From Mycolicibacterium sp. S2-37 (GTDB lineage: Bacteria > Actinomycetota > Actinomycetes > Mycobacteriales > Mycobacteriaceae): a stretch of DNA of 64,000 nt. Position numbers and translations under genes: made by a program. Of this stretch, positions 36,611-51,190 are shown in pieces; position 1 is the first letter of the stretch; every line of letters begins with the position of its first letter. The stretch is from positions 558,001 through 622,000 of the forward strand of contig NZ_JAFEVR010000004.1 of assembly GCF_017352375.1 (NCBI RefSeq). Direction: 5' to 3'. The notes beneath the pieces were generated by a model that did not search any database, was not told where the DNA came from, and worked only from the letters and a program-made list of their open reading frames with translations.

Positions 36611-39189
36611 TCGTCGTCACCGCCGTCGCCGCCGACGGCATCCGAGCCGCCGCGGATCAGCGCGAGCGTGCCGGCGAGCTCGTCGGGCTTGACCAGCACC
36701 TCACGCGCTTTCGAACCCTCCGAGGGCCCGACGATCCCCCGGGTCTCCATCAAGTCCATCAGCCGGCCCGCCTTGGCGAAGCCCACCCGCAACTTGCGCT
36801 GCAGCATCGACGTCGAGCCGAACTGACTGGACACCACCAGTTCCACGGCCTGCAGGAAGACGTCCATATCGTCGCCGATGTCGGGGTCGACGTCCTTGCG
36901 CTCGCCCGCCTTCACCGCGGTCACACCCTCGATGAACTCGGGCTCGGCCTGGTCCTTGGTCGCCGAGACGACGGCCTGGATCTCCTCGTCGGTGATGAAC
37001 GCACCCTGAAGGCGGATCGGCTTGCCCGCACCCATCGGGAGGAACAGCCCGTCGCCCATGCCGATCAGCTTCTCGGCCCCCGGCTGGTCGAGGATGACAC
37101 GGCTGTCGGTCAACGACGAGGTGGCGAACGCCAGGCGCGACGGCACGTTGGTCTTGATCAGGCCGGTGACGACATCCACCGACGGTCGCTGGGTCGCCAG
37201 CACCAGGTGAATGCCTGCGGCCCGGGCCTTCTGGGTGATGCGCACGATCGCGTCCTCGACGTCGCGCGGCGCGGTCATCATCAGGTCGGCGAGTTCGTCG
37301 ACGATCGCGAGGATGTAGGGATAGGGCTTGTAGACCCGTTCGCTGCCCAGGGGCGTGCTGATCTCCCCGGACCGCACCTTCTCGTTGAACACGTCGATAT
37401 GGCGGACCCGCGAGGCCTGCATGTCCTGGTAGCGCTGCTCCATCTCCTCGACCAGCCACGCCAGGGCCGCCGCAGCCTTCTTCGGCTCGGTGATGATCGG
37501 CGTGATCAGATGCGGGATGCCTTCATAAGGCGTCAGTTCCACCATCTTCGGGTCGATCAGGATCATCCTGACCTCCTCCGGCGTGGCGCGCGCGAGCAGC
37601 GACACCAGCATCGAGTTGACGAAGCTGGACTTGCCCGAGCCGGTCGAGCCTGCGACCAGGAGGTGGGGCATCTTGGCGAGATTGGCGGAGATGAAGTCGC
37701 CCTCGATGTCCTTGCCGAGCCCGATGACCAGCGGGTGGTGGTCGCGACGGGTCGACGGCGCGGTGAGCACGTCGGCCAGGCGCACCATCTCGCGATCGGT
37801 GTTGGGCACCTCGATGCCGACGGCGGACTTGCCGGGGATGGGCGCGAGCATGCGCACGCTCTCTGTGGCCACGGCATAGGCGATGTTGCGCTGCAGCGCG
37901 GTGATCTTCTCGACCTTCACGCCGGGACCGAGTTCGACCTCGTACCGGGTCACGGTCGGGCCGCGGGTGCAGCCGGTGACGGCGGCGTCGACCTTGAACT
38001 GCTGCAGCACCGAGTTGATGTCGTCGATCATCCGGTCGTTGGCAGAACTGCGCAGCTTCGGCGGATCGCCGGCGATGAGCAGGTCCAGCGGTGGAAGCAC
38101 GTAGTTGCCGTCGACGACCCGGTCCAGCGACAGCGTGTCCTGCTCGGGTTCGGGCTTCTTGGGCGCCGCGAGCTTCTTGCGACGCGACCTGGTCTCGACC
38201 ACGGGTGCGGGCTCCGGGACCGTCGGCGCATCGCCGACGTCTTCCGGGTCGAGGGGGTAGTTGTCCATCGGGCTCCCCGACGGCCACAGATCCTCCTGGC
38301 GCGCGGCGGACGGTTCGTCGTAGTAGCCGTCGGCGAAATCGTCCTGCGGCGTGTGGCCGTCCGGGTCGTCGGCGTATCCGTCCCCGAACTCGTCGTCGTA
38401 GTACTCGTCGTCGTAGTCCTCGTCGCGGTAGCCGCGGGTGGAGAACATCGCGCGGACCGTTTCGGGGACCTCGCGGATGGTCGTTCCGGTGACCAGCAGG
38501 ACACCGAAGAGCACCCCGATGAACAGCAGCGGCGCGGCGATCCACGCGGTGAGGCCGTCGGCGAGCGGGCCGCCGATGGCGAATCCGACGAACCCGGCGG
38601 CCTGCTGCCGGTCGACCGAGAGCAGGGGCGATCCGGACCACAGGTGCCACAGACCCAGCGCGGGCAGCGCGATCATCGCCGCACCGAGGATCAGCCGGGG
38701 CCGCGATTCCGGATCGGGCTCGGTGCGCATGAGCGTGACGGCGACCGCGGCCAGCACGACCGGCACCAACAGCACCGCGTCGCCGACCAGCACCCGCAGC
38801 ACCGTGTCGATCCAGCCGCCGACCGGTCGGGCAGCGTCGAACCATGAGCTGGCCGCGATGATCACCGCGACGCCGAGGAGTGCCAGGGACACGCCGTCAC
38901 GCCGGTGGCCAGGTTCGATCTCCCGGGCCCGGCCGACCGATCGAGCGGTCGATCCGGCGCCCTTGGCGACCATCAACCAGCCGGCCCGGGCGCCCCGGCC
39001 GACGGCCGCGCCGGCCGCGGCGACCGGAGACGGGCCCCGACGGGACGCCGTCGGCTTACGCCGCGGTGCTGCCGGTCGCGACGGCCGCTTGGTGGTCTTG
39101 GAGGGGCGCGCCCCCCGGCTCCCTGCCTGCGTTCCGGCCTTTGAGCTGCCAGAACGGGTTCCGGAGCGGGTGACGGTCTTACCAGCCAT
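36607..39189 (-). CDS. ftsK: DNA translocase FtsK
   Basis: 860 aa. It has a basic Ser/Thr/Arg-rich N-terminus, four membrane helices (about residues 90-240), an acidic low-complexity linker ([20 protein letters not shown]) and the motor domain with Walker [15 protein letters not shown], Walker [14 protein letters not shown] and the C-terminal gamma domain ([20 protein letters not shown]). FtsK pumps chromosome ends through the septum and activates XerCD. The ATG at 39189 has GGAGGG directly upstream; the longer reading from 39294 is rejected. Confidence 0.96.
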   Translation of the reverse strand: MAGKTVTRSGTRSGSSKAGTQAGSRGARPSKTTKRPSRPAAPRRKPTASRRGPSPVAAAGAAVGRGARAGWLMVAKGAGSTARSVGRAREIEPGHRRDGVSLALLGVAVIIAASSWFDAARPVGGWIDTVLRVLVGDAVLLVPVVLAAVAVTLMRTEPDPESRPRLILGAAMIALPALGLWHLWSGSPLLSVDRQQAAGFVGFAIGGPLADGLTAWIAAPLLFIGVLFGVLLVTGTTIREVPETVRAMFSTRGYRDEDYDDEYYDDEFGDGYADDPDGHTPQDDFADGYYDEPSAARQEDLWPSGSPMDNYPLDPEDVGDAPTVPEPAPVVETRSRRKKLAAPKKPEPEQDTLSLDRVVDGNYVLPPLDLLIAGDPPKLRSSANDRMIDDINSVLQQFKVDAAVTGCTRGPTVTRYEVELGPGVKVEKITALQRNIAYAVATESVRMLAPIPGKSAVGIEVPNTDREMVRLADVLTAPSTRRDHHPLVIGLGKDIEGDFISANLAKMPHLLVAGSTGSGKSSFVNSMLVSLLARATPEEVRMILIDPKMVELTPYEGIPHLITPIITEPKKAAAALAWLVEEMEQRYQDMQASRVRHIDVFNEKVRSGEISTPLGSERVYKPYPYILAIVDELADLMMTAPRDVEDAIVRITQKARAAGIHLVLATQRPSVDVVTGLIKTNVPSRLAFATSSLTDSRVILDQPGAEKLIGMGDGLFLPMGAGKPIRLQGAFITDEEIQAVVSATKDQAEPEFIEGVTAVKAGERKDVDPDIGDDMDVFLQAVELVVSSQFGSTSMLQRKLRVGFAKAGRLMDLMETRGIVGPSEGSKAREVLVKPDELAGTLALIRGGSDAVGGDGGDDD

Positions 39190-39353
39190 GCCCTCCAGAC
39201 TAGTCGCAACCGCCCCACTATCACCATCAGCCACACGGGTAACAGATTGGTTGCGGCTGGGTGTCAGCCCAGTGGCACTGAGTAAGGTGGACACCTGTCC
39301 GATTCCCGGCCGTGTTCCGCAGTCGATGCACTCAACGAGGAGGCCCCCGCACC

Positions 39354-39671
39354 ATGCCCGTCACCGTCGTCGCCACCCTGAGCGTCAAGCCCGAATCGCT
39401 CGACGCCGCCCGCGACATCCTCACCAAGACGATCGCCGCGGTGCACGAGGAGCCGGGCTGCGATCTCTACTCACTGCACGAGGCCGACGGCGGCACCTTC
39501 ATCTTCGTCGAGCAGTGGGCAGACAACGACGCGCTGGCGACCCACGGCGGCGCACCCGCCGTGACGCAGATGTTCACCGACCTGGCCGACCACCTCGCCG
39601 GTGCACCGGACATCAAGGTCGCCCAAGCCGTGGTCGCGGGCGATCCGGCCAAGGGTCAGCTGCGGCCCTGA
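39354..39671 (+). CDS. Antibiotic biosynthesis monooxygenase (ABM) domain protein
   Basis: 105 aa single ABM domain, similar to Rv2749. It has an N-terminal strand [35 protein letters not shown] and [13 protein letters not shown], the dimeric ferredoxin-like fold. Such proteins are cofactor-free oxygenases or act on quinones or haem; the substrate is unknown. AGGAGG lies 11 nt before the ATG. It starts a three-gene run with the SDR and methyltransferase. Confidence 0.87.
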   Translation: MPVTVVATLSVKPESLDAARDILTKTIAAVHEEPGCDLYSLHEADGGTFIFVEQWADNDALATHGGAPAVTQMFTDLADHLAGAPDIKVAQAVVAGDPAKGQLRP

Positions 39672-39679
39672 CCGCGCCG

Positions 39680-40510
39680 ATGACCACTGCCAGCGGAGCG
39701 CTGAAAGGCAAGGTCGCCTTCATCACCGGTGCGGCGCGGGGGCAGGGCCGCGCCCATGCGGTGCGGTTGGCCGGTGCCGGTGCCGACATCATCGCGGTCG
39801 ACCTGTGCGACCAGATCGCGTCGGTGCCGTATCCGATGGCGACCCCCGACGACATGGCGGCCACCGTCAAGCTCGTCGAGGACACCGGCGCCCGCATCGT
39901 GGCATCGGTGGCCGACGTCCGGGACCGCGCCGCGCTGAAGACCGCCGTGATGGCCGGCGTCGACGAATTCGGCGGGCGGCTCGACATCGTCGTGGCCAAT
40001 GCGGGCATCGCGCCGATGGCCGGCGAGGATGCCTGGCAGGACGTCATCGACGTGAACCTCACCGGCGTCTACCACACCGTGGACGTCGCGATGCGACCGA
40101 TGATCAAAGCGGGCAACGGTGGAGCGATGGTGTTGACGAGCTCGGTCGCCGGGCTGGTCGGGTTGGCGTCACCGATGGCCGGTTCCGTGGGTTACGCCGC
40201 TGCCAAGCACGGCATCGTCGGAATCATGCGGGTCTACGCCAACCTGCTCGCCCCGCACAGCATCCGGGTGAACTCGGTGCACCCGGCCGGGGTGAACACC
40301 CCGATGATCGACAACGAATTCACCCGCAGCTGGCTCGAGGGCCTGGCGCAAGAAACGCAGGGCGGTCCGGACATGGGCAATGCGCTGCCGGTGCAGGCCC
40401 TCGAGGTCGAGGACATCGCGGCCGCAGTGGAGTTCCTGGTATCGGACTCCGGCCGCTACATCACCGGGGTCGCGCTGCCGGTGGACGCGGGATACGTCAA
40501 CAAGCGCTGA
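39680..40510 (+). CDS. Mycofactocin-coupled SDR family oxidoreductase (Rv2750-like)
   Basis: 276 aa. The cofactor motif is [17 protein letters not shown] (TGxxxGxG) and the catalytic YxxxK is YAAAK. The extended loop between strands 2 and 3 ([20 protein letters not shown]) is the insertion that marks SDRs with a tightly held nicotinamide recycled by mycofactocin. It should oxidise an alcohol or reduce a ketone with non-exchangeable NAD. The start is 8 nt after the ABM gene stop. Confidence 0.88.
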   Translation: MTTASGALKGKVAFITGAARGQGRAHAVRLAGAGADIIAVDLCDQIASVPYPMATPDDMAATVKLVEDTGARIVASVADVRDRAALKTAVMAGVDEFGGRLDIVVANAGIAPMAGEDAWQDVIDVNLTGVYHTVDVAMRPMIKAGNGGAMVLTSSVAGLVGLASPMAGSVGYAAAKHGIVGIMRVYANLLAPHSIRVNSVHPAGVNTPMIDNEFTRSWLEGLAQETQGGPDMGNALPVQALEVEDIAAAVEFLVSDSGRYITGVALPVDAGYVNKR

Positions 40511-40515
40511 CGCGT

Positions 40516-41403
40516 ATGGCCGACGACCAGCCCGCCGCAAGCACCGCATTCGGTCCGATCGTGCTGGCCGCTGTGGAGCAGCGCTTTGCGCCGGCGAGGC
40601 GCCTCGTCACCGACGGCCTCGCCATGTCGTTCCTGCCGCGCGGGCTGCAGGCGCTGGTCGCCGGCACCCGCGCGGGCGTGCTGCGCGCCGCCCTGATCGC
40701 CGCGACCGAACGCTCGGCCCCCGGCCTGTGGGCGAGTCTGGTGTGCCGCAAGCGGTTCATCGACGACGTCCTCCAGGCCGCGCTACCGGACATCGGGGCG
40801 GTGGTGGTACTCGGTGCCGGATTGGACACCCGCGCCTACCGCTTCGCGCCCCACACCGACGCGGCGTTCTACGAGGTGGACCTACCGGTGAACACGAGCC
40901 GCAAACGCGCGGTGGTCGACCGGGTGTTCGGCGGCCCACCGGCGACGGTCCATCTGGTCGACGTGGACTTCGAGCGCGATGATTTGACGGCGGCACTCGC
41001 CGACCACGGCTACCGGGCGGACCGGCCCACGCTGTTCATCTGGGAGGGGGTCACCCAGTATCTGAGCGCCGAGGCGGTCGAGGCCACGTTCACCACTCTG
41101 CGCGGTGCAGCAGCGGGCAGCATGCTGGTGTTCACCTACATTCGCCGCGACTTCATCGAGGGCAGAAACCTCTACGGCGCCCGGTCGTTGTACCGGCGGT
41201 TCCGGCGACGCAGTGACACCTGGAAGTTCGGGATCAACCCCGACGAGGTGGCGCCGCTGCTGGAACGCCACGGCTGGCGCCTCGTCGAACAGGCCGGACC
41301 GGAGTATTACCTGCAGCGCTACATCAGCGCCACCGGACGGCGTCTCGGCGCATCGGACCTCGAATGGACCGCACGCGCCGAGAAGCTCGCCGAATCCGGT
41401 TAG
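40516..41403 (+). CDS. Class I SAM-dependent methyltransferase, leucine-carboxyl-methyltransferase type
   Basis: 295 aa. Family marks are visible: ASLVCRKRFIDDVLQ, motif I VVVLGAGLDTRAYRF (about residues 95-109), YEVDLPVNTSRKR and LFIWEGVTQYLSAEAV. This is the large mycobacterial S-adenosylmethionine-dependent methyltransferase family (TIGR00027-like), with mostly unknown acceptors. It lies 5 nt after the SDR stop, corresponds in position to Rv2751, and is convergent with the RNase J gene. Confidence 0.86.
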   Translation: MADDQPAASTAFGPIVLAAVEQRFAPARRLVTDGLAMSFLPRGLQALVAGTRAGVLRAALIAATERSAPGLWASLVCRKRFIDDVLQAALPDIGAVVVLGAGLDTRAYRFAPHTDAAFYEVDLPVNTSRKRAVVDRVFGGPPATVHLVDVDFERDDLTAALADHGYRADRPTLFIWEGVTQYLSAEAVEATFTTLRGAAAGSMLVFTYIRRDFIEGRNLYGARSLYRRFRRRSDTWKFGINPDEVAPLLERHGWRLVEQAGPEYYLQRYISATGRRLGASDLEWTARAEKLAESG

Positions 41404-41408
41404 GCCCT

Positions 41409-44762
<3,354 letters not shown>

Positions 44763-44819
44763 GGCGTCACCCTAAGCCCGCCGCCAGGTGTCACGCCAAA
44801 CGCCGGGTTAGTGTGAGCC

Positions 44820-45404
44820 ATGTCCGCCACTGTCGCCGCCCGCCTGCTCGAGGTCGTCGAGAACGACATCCTTCCGCTGACCGAGCGCGGAGTCCGCGCG
44901 GGCAACAAGGTGTTCGGGGCCGCATTGCTGCGCAAGTCCGATCTGAGCCTGGTGCTCGCCGGGACCAACGACGAGCTCGCCAATCCGCTGCTGCACGGTG
45001 AGGTGAACACGCTCAACCGGTTCTACGAGCTCCCCGACCGTCCGCCGACGGGCGAGCTGCTGTTCCTGTCCACCCATGAGCCGTGCTCGATGTGCATGTC
45101 CGCGATCACCTGGGCGGGGTTCGACAACTTCTATTACCTGTTCAGCCACGAGGATTCACGTGACGCGTTCGCCATCCCGCACGACCTGAAGATCCTTGCC
45201 GAGGTGTTCGGACTGCCGCCGGGGGGCTACCGCCGCAGCAACGATTTCTGGACGGCCTACTCGATTCCGGAGCTCATCGAGTCCGAGCCCGGATCCTCCC
45301 GGGACGATCTGCGCGAACAGGACCGCCGGGTCCGCGCCCGGTACGCGGCACTGAGCACTACGTATCAGGAGTCGAAGGGCGACAACGACATTCCGTTGAG
45401 TTGA
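44820..45404 (+). CDS. Zinc-dependent nucleoside/nucleotide deaminase-like protein
   Basis: 194 aa. The cytidine/deoxycytidylate-deaminase fold has H59-G-E61 (LLHGEVNTLN) and C89/C92 (EPCSMCMSA), a complete zinc site. The tail from residue 140 (GYRRSNDFWTAYSIPELIES) is unlike CDA or GuaD. Substrate is unclear. The location between thyX and dfrA-thyA makes a pyrimidine nucleotide substrate attractive but unproven. Its 3' end overlaps the convergent glycosylase gene by 40 bp. Confidence 0.8.
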   Translation: MSATVAARLLEVVENDILPLTERGVRAGNKVFGAALLRKSDLSLVLAGTNDELANPLLHGEVNTLNRFYELPDRPPTGELLFLSTHEPCSMCMSAITWAGFDNFYYLFSHEDSRDAFAIPHDLKILAEVFGLPPGGYRRSNDFWTAYSIPELIESEPGSSRDDLREQDRRVRARYAALSTTYQESKGDNDIPLS

Positions 45405-46600
45405 CCGGTGAGCGCGCCCACCAGGTCGCCCCGCTCACCGACCGTCACATCGGCCAGCCCCAGCCATGCCGCCATGGTGTGCAGCTCGGCCGCCAACGGG
45501 GCGGCCACCCGCGAAGGATCCTCACCGGGCTCGACGAAGGCGCCCACGACATGGAGTGCGTCGCTGACGCGGTCGGCCTTGAGGTCGACCCTGCCGACCA
45601 GCCTGCCGTCGAGCAGGAACGGCCACACGTAATAGCCGAACTGGCGTTTGGCCGCCGGCGTGTAGATCTCGATGCGGTAGTGGAAGTTCCACAGCCGTTC
45701 GACGCGCGGCCGGAAGAAGATCAGCGGATCGAACGGACACAGCAGCGCCGTACCGCGGTCGATCCGCGGCACCAGCTGGCCCGCGCGCAGGTAGGCCGGC
45801 GCCTGCCAGCCCTCGACCTCGCCGACCTCCAGCTCGCCGGCGGCGACCAGATCGGCCAGCGCGGGCTTGACCTGCCGGGCGTTCAAGCGGAAATAGTCAC
45901 GGATATCGGCCTCGGTGGCCACCCCGAGCGCGCCTGCCGCGCGCAGACACAGCTCCCGCACCGCATCGGCCTCGTCGACCTCGCGTGCCACCACCTCGGG
46001 GGGCAGCACCCGCTCGGTCAGGTCGTAGTGCCGCGCGAATCCGACCCGGGTGGCGGTGGTCAGAACCCCGGCGGCAAACAGGGCCTCGGTCACCCATTTG
46101 GTGTCGCTGCGGTCCCACCACGGCCCCTTGGGTCCACGACGGCCGCCGCCCAGGTACTCCTCGATCTGGCCGGCGGTGGCCGGACCCAGATCGGTGACGG
46201 CGGCGACCACGTCCTCGACCAGCTGCGGGTTGTTCTTCACGATTTGCACGCCCCACCGGCCGTGGGTGTACTCCCGCATCCGCCAGCGCAGCAGCGGCCA
46301 GTCGTCGACCGCCATCAGCGCCGCCTCGTGCGCCCAGTACTCGACCAGTAGCCGCGGGGAGCGCGCGGAGTGGGCCCACGCCGCCCGGTCCAGCACGCCG
46401 CGGTCGTAGGGGCCCAGCCTGCTGAACACCGGCGCGTAGTGCGCCCGCACCGAGACCGAGACAGAGTCCAACTGCAGGATCTGGATGCGGTCGACGAGCC
46501 GGCGCAGGTGGGCCCGGGTCACCGGACCACGGGGCTTGGGCTCGGCGAGTCCCTGCGCGGCGACGGCGATCCGGCGGGCCTGTGCGCCGGTGAGCCTCAT
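45365..46600 (-). CDS. AlkZ/YcaQ-type winged-helix DNA glycosylase
   Basis: 411 aa, HTH_42 family. The catalytic-loop motif is Q43-L44-D45 ([11 protein letters not shown]), the QxD type seen in alkylpurine or crosslink-repair glycosylases. WAHEAALM and the tandem winged-helix layout are conserved. It should excise alkylated or crosslinked bases, but specificity is uncertain. The ATG overlaps the dfrA stop as ATGA, so it is the last gene of a thyA-dfrA-glycosylase unit. H37Rv has unrelated genes here. Confidence 0.84.
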   Translation of the reverse strand: MRLTGAQARRIAVAAQGLAEPKPRGPVTRAHLRRLVDRIQILQLDSVSVSVRAHYAPVFSRLGPYDRGVLDRAAWAHSARSPRLLVEYWAHEAALMAVDDWPLLRWRMREYTHGRWGVQIVKNNPQLVEDVVAAVTDLGPATAGQIEEYLGGGRRGPKGPWWDRSDTKWVTEALFAAGVLTTATRVGFARHYDLTERVLPPEVVAREVDEADAVRELCLRAAGALGVATEADIRDYFRLNARQVKPALADLVAAGELEVGEVEGWQAPAYLRAGQLVPRIDRGTALLCPFDPLIFFRPRVERLWNFHYRIEIYTPAAKRQFGYYVWPFLLDGRLVGRVDLKADRVSDALHVVGAFVEPGEDPSRVAAPLAAELHTMAAWLGLADVTVGERGDLVGALTGQLNGMSLSPFDS

Positions 46601-47082
46601 GCCCGGCGGTAGCTGTGGTAGCGGTAACGCAGCCCGGAGCCGCTGATCTGCCACTCCCCCGTCGTCCCGACCCACGCCTCGCCGAGGACAGGCGCCATCG
46701 CGTCCGCATCCTGGCGTTTCAGGTCGATCTCGACCTCGGTCACCTCACATCGCGTCGCCCTCGGCAGCGCCAGCGTGTACACCCGCTCGCCACCGATCAC
46801 CCACGTGTCCTCGTCACCGAACGCATCGTCGATGGCGGTCACCACCTCTGCCCCTTCAGCCATGTAGTCAGCCTGCCGGGTGAGTACGACATTCTTGCGG
46901 TCCGGCAGCGGGCGCACCCGCGCGGGAAGCGACTCCCAGGTCAACCGCCCCATCACCACGCGGTGTCCGATGGTCAGCTCCTTGAACCGCGCCTGGTCCT
47001 CGGGTAGCCGCCACGGGATGTCACCGCCGCGCCCGATGACCCCGGAGGTGGACTGCGCCCAGATGAGCGCGATCTCGGTCAT
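46597..47082 (-). CDS. dfrA: Dihydrofolate reductase
   Basis: 161 aa. [20 protein letters not shown] is the Met20-loop region, D29 in LPEDQ is the substrate-binding acid, and WVIGGERVY binds NADPH. It regenerates tetrahydrofolate oxidised by ThyA, which explains the thyA-dfrA pairing. Trimethoprim and related antifolates target it. The ATG at 47082 fits family length; an adjacent ATG at 47085 is also in frame. Confidence 0.96.
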   Translation of the reverse strand: MTEIALIWAQSTSGVIGRGGDIPWRLPEDQARFKELTIGHRVVMGRLTWESLPARVRPLPDRKNVVLTRQADYMAEGAEVVTAIDDAFGDEDTWVIGGERVYTLALPRATRCEVTEVEIDLKRQDADAMAPVLGEAWVGTTGEWQISGSGLRYRYHSYRRA

Positions 47083-47110
47083 CATCGACCTTCGATCCTG
47101 CGAGCAGATC

Positions 47111-47911
47111 TCATACCGCGACCGGGGCCTTGATCGCCGGATGCGGGTCGTAATTGCGCACGACGATATCCTCGAAGGTGTAGTCGAACAACGAATCACG
47201 GTGCGCGAGAACGAGTTCCGGATAGGGCCGCGGGTCGCGGCTCAACTGCTCGGTGACCTGGTCGACGTGGTTGTCGTAGATGTGGCAGTCCCCGCCGGTC
47301 CAGACGAACTCACCGACGCCGAGCCCCGCCTGAGCGGCCATCATGTGGGTCAGCAGCGCATAGCTGGCGATGTTGAACGGCACACCGAGGAACAGGTCGG
47401 CGCTGCGCTGGTAGAGCTGGCAGCTCAGCTTTCCGTCGGCGACGTAGAACTGGAAGAACGCATGGCAGGGCGGCAGCGCCATCTGCGGGATCTCGCCGAC
47501 GTTCCAGGCGGACACGATGTTGCGCCGGCTGTCGGGATCGGTCTTGAGCAGGTCGAGCGCTGCGCTGATCTGGTCGATGTGCTCACCAGACGGTGTCGGC
47601 CACGAACGCCACTGCACGCCGTACACGGGTCCGAGATCGCCCGTCTCGTCGGCCCATTCGTCCCAGATCGTGACGCCGTGCTCCTGGAGCCAGCGCACGT
47701 TGGAGTCGCCGCGCAGGAACCACAGCAGCTCGTAGACCACCGACTTCAGATGCACCTTCTTGGTGGTGATCAGTGGGAAGCCGACGGAAAGGTCGTAGCG
47801 CAACTGGTGGCCGAACAGGCTGCGCGTTCCGGTGCCGGTGCGGTCGGATTTCGGCGTGCCGCGCTCGAGGACTTCACGCAGCAGGTCTTCGTACGGCGTG
47901 GGGATCGGCAC
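47111..47911 (-). CDS. thyA: Thymidylate synthase
   Basis: 266 aa from a GTG at 47911. The catalytic C149 lies in [12 protein letters not shown], with [11 protein letters not shown] at the N-terminus and [10 protein letters not shown] near the C-terminus. It converts dUMP to dTMP while oxidising the folate cofactor to dihydrofolate. Upstream in-frame starts to 48028 would overlap the divergent hydrolase gene, so they are rejected. It lies 28 nt upstream of dfrA. Confidence 0.97.
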   Translation of the reverse strand: MPIPTPYEDLLREVLERGTPKSDRTGTGTRSLFGHQLRYDLSVGFPLITTKKVHLKSVVYELLWFLRGDSNVRWLQEHGVTIWDEWADETGDLGPVYGVQWRSWPTPSGEHIDQISAALDLLKTDPDSRRNIVSAWNVGEIPQMALPPCHAFFQFYVADGKLSCQLYQRSADLFLGVPFNIASYALLTHMMAAQAGLGVGEFVWTGGDCHIYDNHVDQVTEQLSRDPRPYPELVLAHRDSLFDYTFEDIVVRNYDPHPAIKAPVAV

Positions 47912-47954
47912 GCCGGCCAGCCTACTGCCAGAGCGGGCGAGTAGAACGGTAGCC

Positions 47955-48695
47955 ATGCCGACCATCAACGCCACTGTCACCACCACGGACGGCGAATGCC
48001 CCGTCACCCTGCACACCCCGAACGGCACCGGCCCGTGGTCGGGTGTGGTGATGTACCCCGATGCAGGCGGAGTCCGTCCGACGTTTCACGAAATGGCCGA
48101 CCGGCTGGCCGCGTTCGGGCATGCGGTGCTGCTGCCCGACGTGTACTACCGCAGCGGCGAATGGCAGCCGTTCGACATGGGCACCGTGTTCGGAGACCAG
48201 GCCGAACGCAAACGCCTGTTCACGATGATCGGATCGGTCACGCCCGACGCCATGGCGTCCGACGCGGACGCGTTCTTCGACTTCCTCGCGGGCAGGCCCG
48301 AGGTGCGCGGCGACCGGTTCGGCGTGTGCGGCTACTGCATGGGCGGGCGGACCTCGGTGATCGTCGCCGGGCGGGTGCCCGAGCGCGTCGCCGCAGCGGG
48401 ATCCTTCCACGGTGGCGGATTGGTCACCGACGACGAAACCAGCCCGCATCTGCTGGCCGACCGGATGACGGCGACCGTCTACGTGGCGGGTGCGCAGGAC
48501 GATGCGTCCTTCACCGCCGAGCAGGCCGAGACGCTGGACAAGGCGCTCACCGCGGCCGGGGTCCAGCACACGGTCGAGTTCTATCCCGCCGGACACGGTT
48601 TCGCGGTGCCGGACAACGCCCCCTATGACGAGGAGGCCGCGCAGCGGCACTGGATCGCCCTGCAGGAGCTGTTCGCCGCGTCGCTGCCGAGCTAG
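47955..48695 (+). CDS. Dienelactone hydrolase family protein
   Basis: 246 aa, similar to Rv2765. The nucleophile is C128 in [11 protein letters not shown] (GxCxG), the acid lies in GAQDDASF and the base in [10 protein letters not shown]. It is an alpha/beta hydrolase of the DLH type, possibly acting on lactones or esters. It is divergent from thyA with a 43-nt gap. Its TAG interlocks with the stop of the following gene in CTAG. Confidence 0.9.
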   Translation: MPTINATVTTTDGECPVTLHTPNGTGPWSGVVMYPDAGGVRPTFHEMADRLAAFGHAVLLPDVYYRSGEWQPFDMGTVFGDQAERKRLFTMIGSVTPDAMASDADAFFDFLAGRPEVRGDRFGVCGYCMGGRTSVIVAGRVPERVAAAGSFHGGGLVTDDETSPHLLADRMTATVYVAGAQDDASFTAEQAETLDKALTAAGVQHTVEFYPAGHGFAVPDNAPYDEEAAQRHWIALQELFAASLPS

Positions 48696-49147
48696 GGCTT
48701 GCTCCGGCTCCTTCGCGCCTGCGCCAGCGCGCGAAGCACACCCCGCCCGGCATAGATGGCGGACACCACGCACAGCAGGATCATCACGACGAACACCACC
48801 AGCCAGTTCGTCCGGTTGTGGTTGACGTTCCACCAGACGATGGTGAACATCACCGCGCAGATGAACACCACGATGTCGCGCCAGTTGCCCTCATAGGACA
48901 CCGCGGCGTTGCGCAGTTCGCGACTGCGCTCGGTGGTCCGGATCAGATCGTCGATCCGCTGATCGATGCTGAGCTTGAGGCGCTCCCGCAGCTCGACCTG
49001 TTCGGCCGGGATGCGTTCGAGCAGGTCCATGTCCTTGGCGATCATGCCGCGGAAGTCGGGGCCACGCAGGTTGCCCGCGGCGATACCCAACAGAGCTCCG
49101 CCGGCGATCGGCGCGGCCCCGAGAGCGATCTCGGCAATACCCGGCAT
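48692..49147 (-). CDS. Membrane protein of unknown function
   Basis: 151 aa. A hydrophobic N-terminus (IAEIALGAAPIAGGALLGIA) is followed by a roughly 60-residue polar, probably helical stretch (VELRERLKLSIDQRIDDLIR) and two C-terminal helices (DIVVFICAVMFTIVWWNV and WLVVFVVMILLCVVSAIYAG). I do not recognise a family. ATG at 49147 follows GAGGA about 6 nt upstream. Confidence 0.65.
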   Translation of the reverse strand: MPGIAEIALGAAPIAGGALLGIAAGNLRGPDFRGMIAKDMDLLERIPAEQVELRERLKLSIDQRIDDLIRTTERSRELRNAAVSYEGNWRDIVVFICAVMFTIVWWNVNHNRTNWLVVFVVMILLCVVSAIYAGRGVLRALAQARRSRSKP

Positions 49148-49183
49148 CGTGGTCCTCCTCGACTGTCGTCTGTCGGGAGTGTT

Positions 49184-49375
49184 CTACCGCGTTCCCAGCC
49201 CGAAGGCACCGCCCTCGACCAGAATCGCCACGCCGATGCCGATGAGGACGACCGGTAGGACCACGTGTCCCCACCGCGCCAGCAGTTCTGCGACCGCCCG
49301 CCGGGTGGCGAGAAACCAGCCGGCGGCGCACCATACGACGACACCGGCGAGGAACACCGCGCTGTAACCGGTCAT
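49184..49375 (-). pseudogene. C-terminal remnant of a CadD-type cadmium transporter
   Basis: 63 codons from MTGYSAVFLAGVVVWCAAGW to the end. AELLARWGHVVLPVVLIGIG and AILVEGGAFGL match, from memory, the C-terminal helices of CadD-family cadmium-resistance transporters, normally about 190-210 aa with five helices. The N-terminal two-thirds is missing and the intact flavodoxin gene lies directly upstream. It is likely a decayed fragment. Confidence 0.6.
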
Positions 49376-49410
49376 CGGCGGTACGGCCGATGAGCGCCCA
49401 GTCCACGCGC

Positions 49411-49859
49411 TCAGCTCATCAGCGCAGCGGCCACCGTGGCACCGAGGTTCCAGCACGCCTCGAGCTCTGCCTTACCCGGCCTGCCCGAGACCACGACCGT
49501 CTGGGCGGCCCGTTCCCATCCCAGACCCGCCGTGATTGCGTCGATCGCCCGCTCGGCGCCCTCGGTGCCCTCGTTGCCGTGCAGGTAGACGCCGAACGGC
49601 CGGCCGCGGGTGGCGTCGAGCAGCTGGTAGTAGGACTGGTCGAAGGCGTGCTTCAAGGCTCCGCTGAGGTAGCCCAGGTTGACCGGTGTGCCGAGGAGAT
49701 AGCCGTCGGCCTCCAACATCTCGACCGGCGACACGGTCAGCGCCGGTCTCCGGATGACGTCGACGCCCTCGATCTCGGGGTCGGTGGCGCCGGAGAGCAC
49801 CGCCTCGAACATCTCGTGGGTGTGTGGTGATGGTGTGTGGTGGACGATCAGCAGGGTGC

Positions 49860-49863
<4 letters not shown>
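49411..49863 (-). CDS. Flavodoxin/NADPH-dependent FMN reductase-like protein
   Basis: 150 aa, the size of Rv2771c. The N-terminal strand and loop STLLIVHHTPSPHTHEMFEA form the FMN phosphate-binding site, and DGYLLGTPVNLGYLSGALKH is the flavin-facing segment. It is a small flavoprotein with possible quinone or electron-transfer role. Its ATG overlaps the stop of the upstream gene as ATGA. Confidence 0.86.
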
Positions 49864-51067
<1,204 letters not shown>

Positions 51068-51160
51068 CTAGTCGGCGGGCCGATTGCCGCGATCGGCTGT
51101 CGTTCGATTGTCGCTTGCATTCGAAACCAGTTGTGGATAAAGGGCTTTCGTCGCGCCGAC

Positions 51161-51183
51161 GTGTCGGTGGTTCGCACTAGTGT
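51161..51183 (+). promoter_or_regulatory. PafBC (RecA-NDp) type promoter of the 13E12/HNH gene
   Basis: GTGTCGGTG (51161-51169), exactly 8 nt and TAGTGT (51178-51183) differ from TTGTCRGTG-N8-TANNNT only in the first base. The -10 ends 7 nt before the ATG, predicting a leaderless damage-induced mRNA. Confidence 0.7.
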
Positions 51184-51187
51184 TCGA
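51172..51187. promoter_or_regulatory. LexA (SOS) box over the 13E12/HNH -10
   Basis: TCGCACTAGTGTTCGA has one mismatch to CGAAC-N4-GTTCG and fully covers the TAGTGT -10, so LexA binding would block the PafBC-type promoter directly. LexA control of some 13E12-family genes is known in M. tuberculosis. Confidence 0.75.
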
Positions 51188-51190
51188 AGT

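Noticed and set aside
36304..38847. 847-aa open frame on the plus strand opposite ftsK
   Set aside because: It is the antisense shadow of ftsK: no family resemblance, His/Arg/Asp-rich composition, no ribosome binding site, and it runs through the methyltransferase end.
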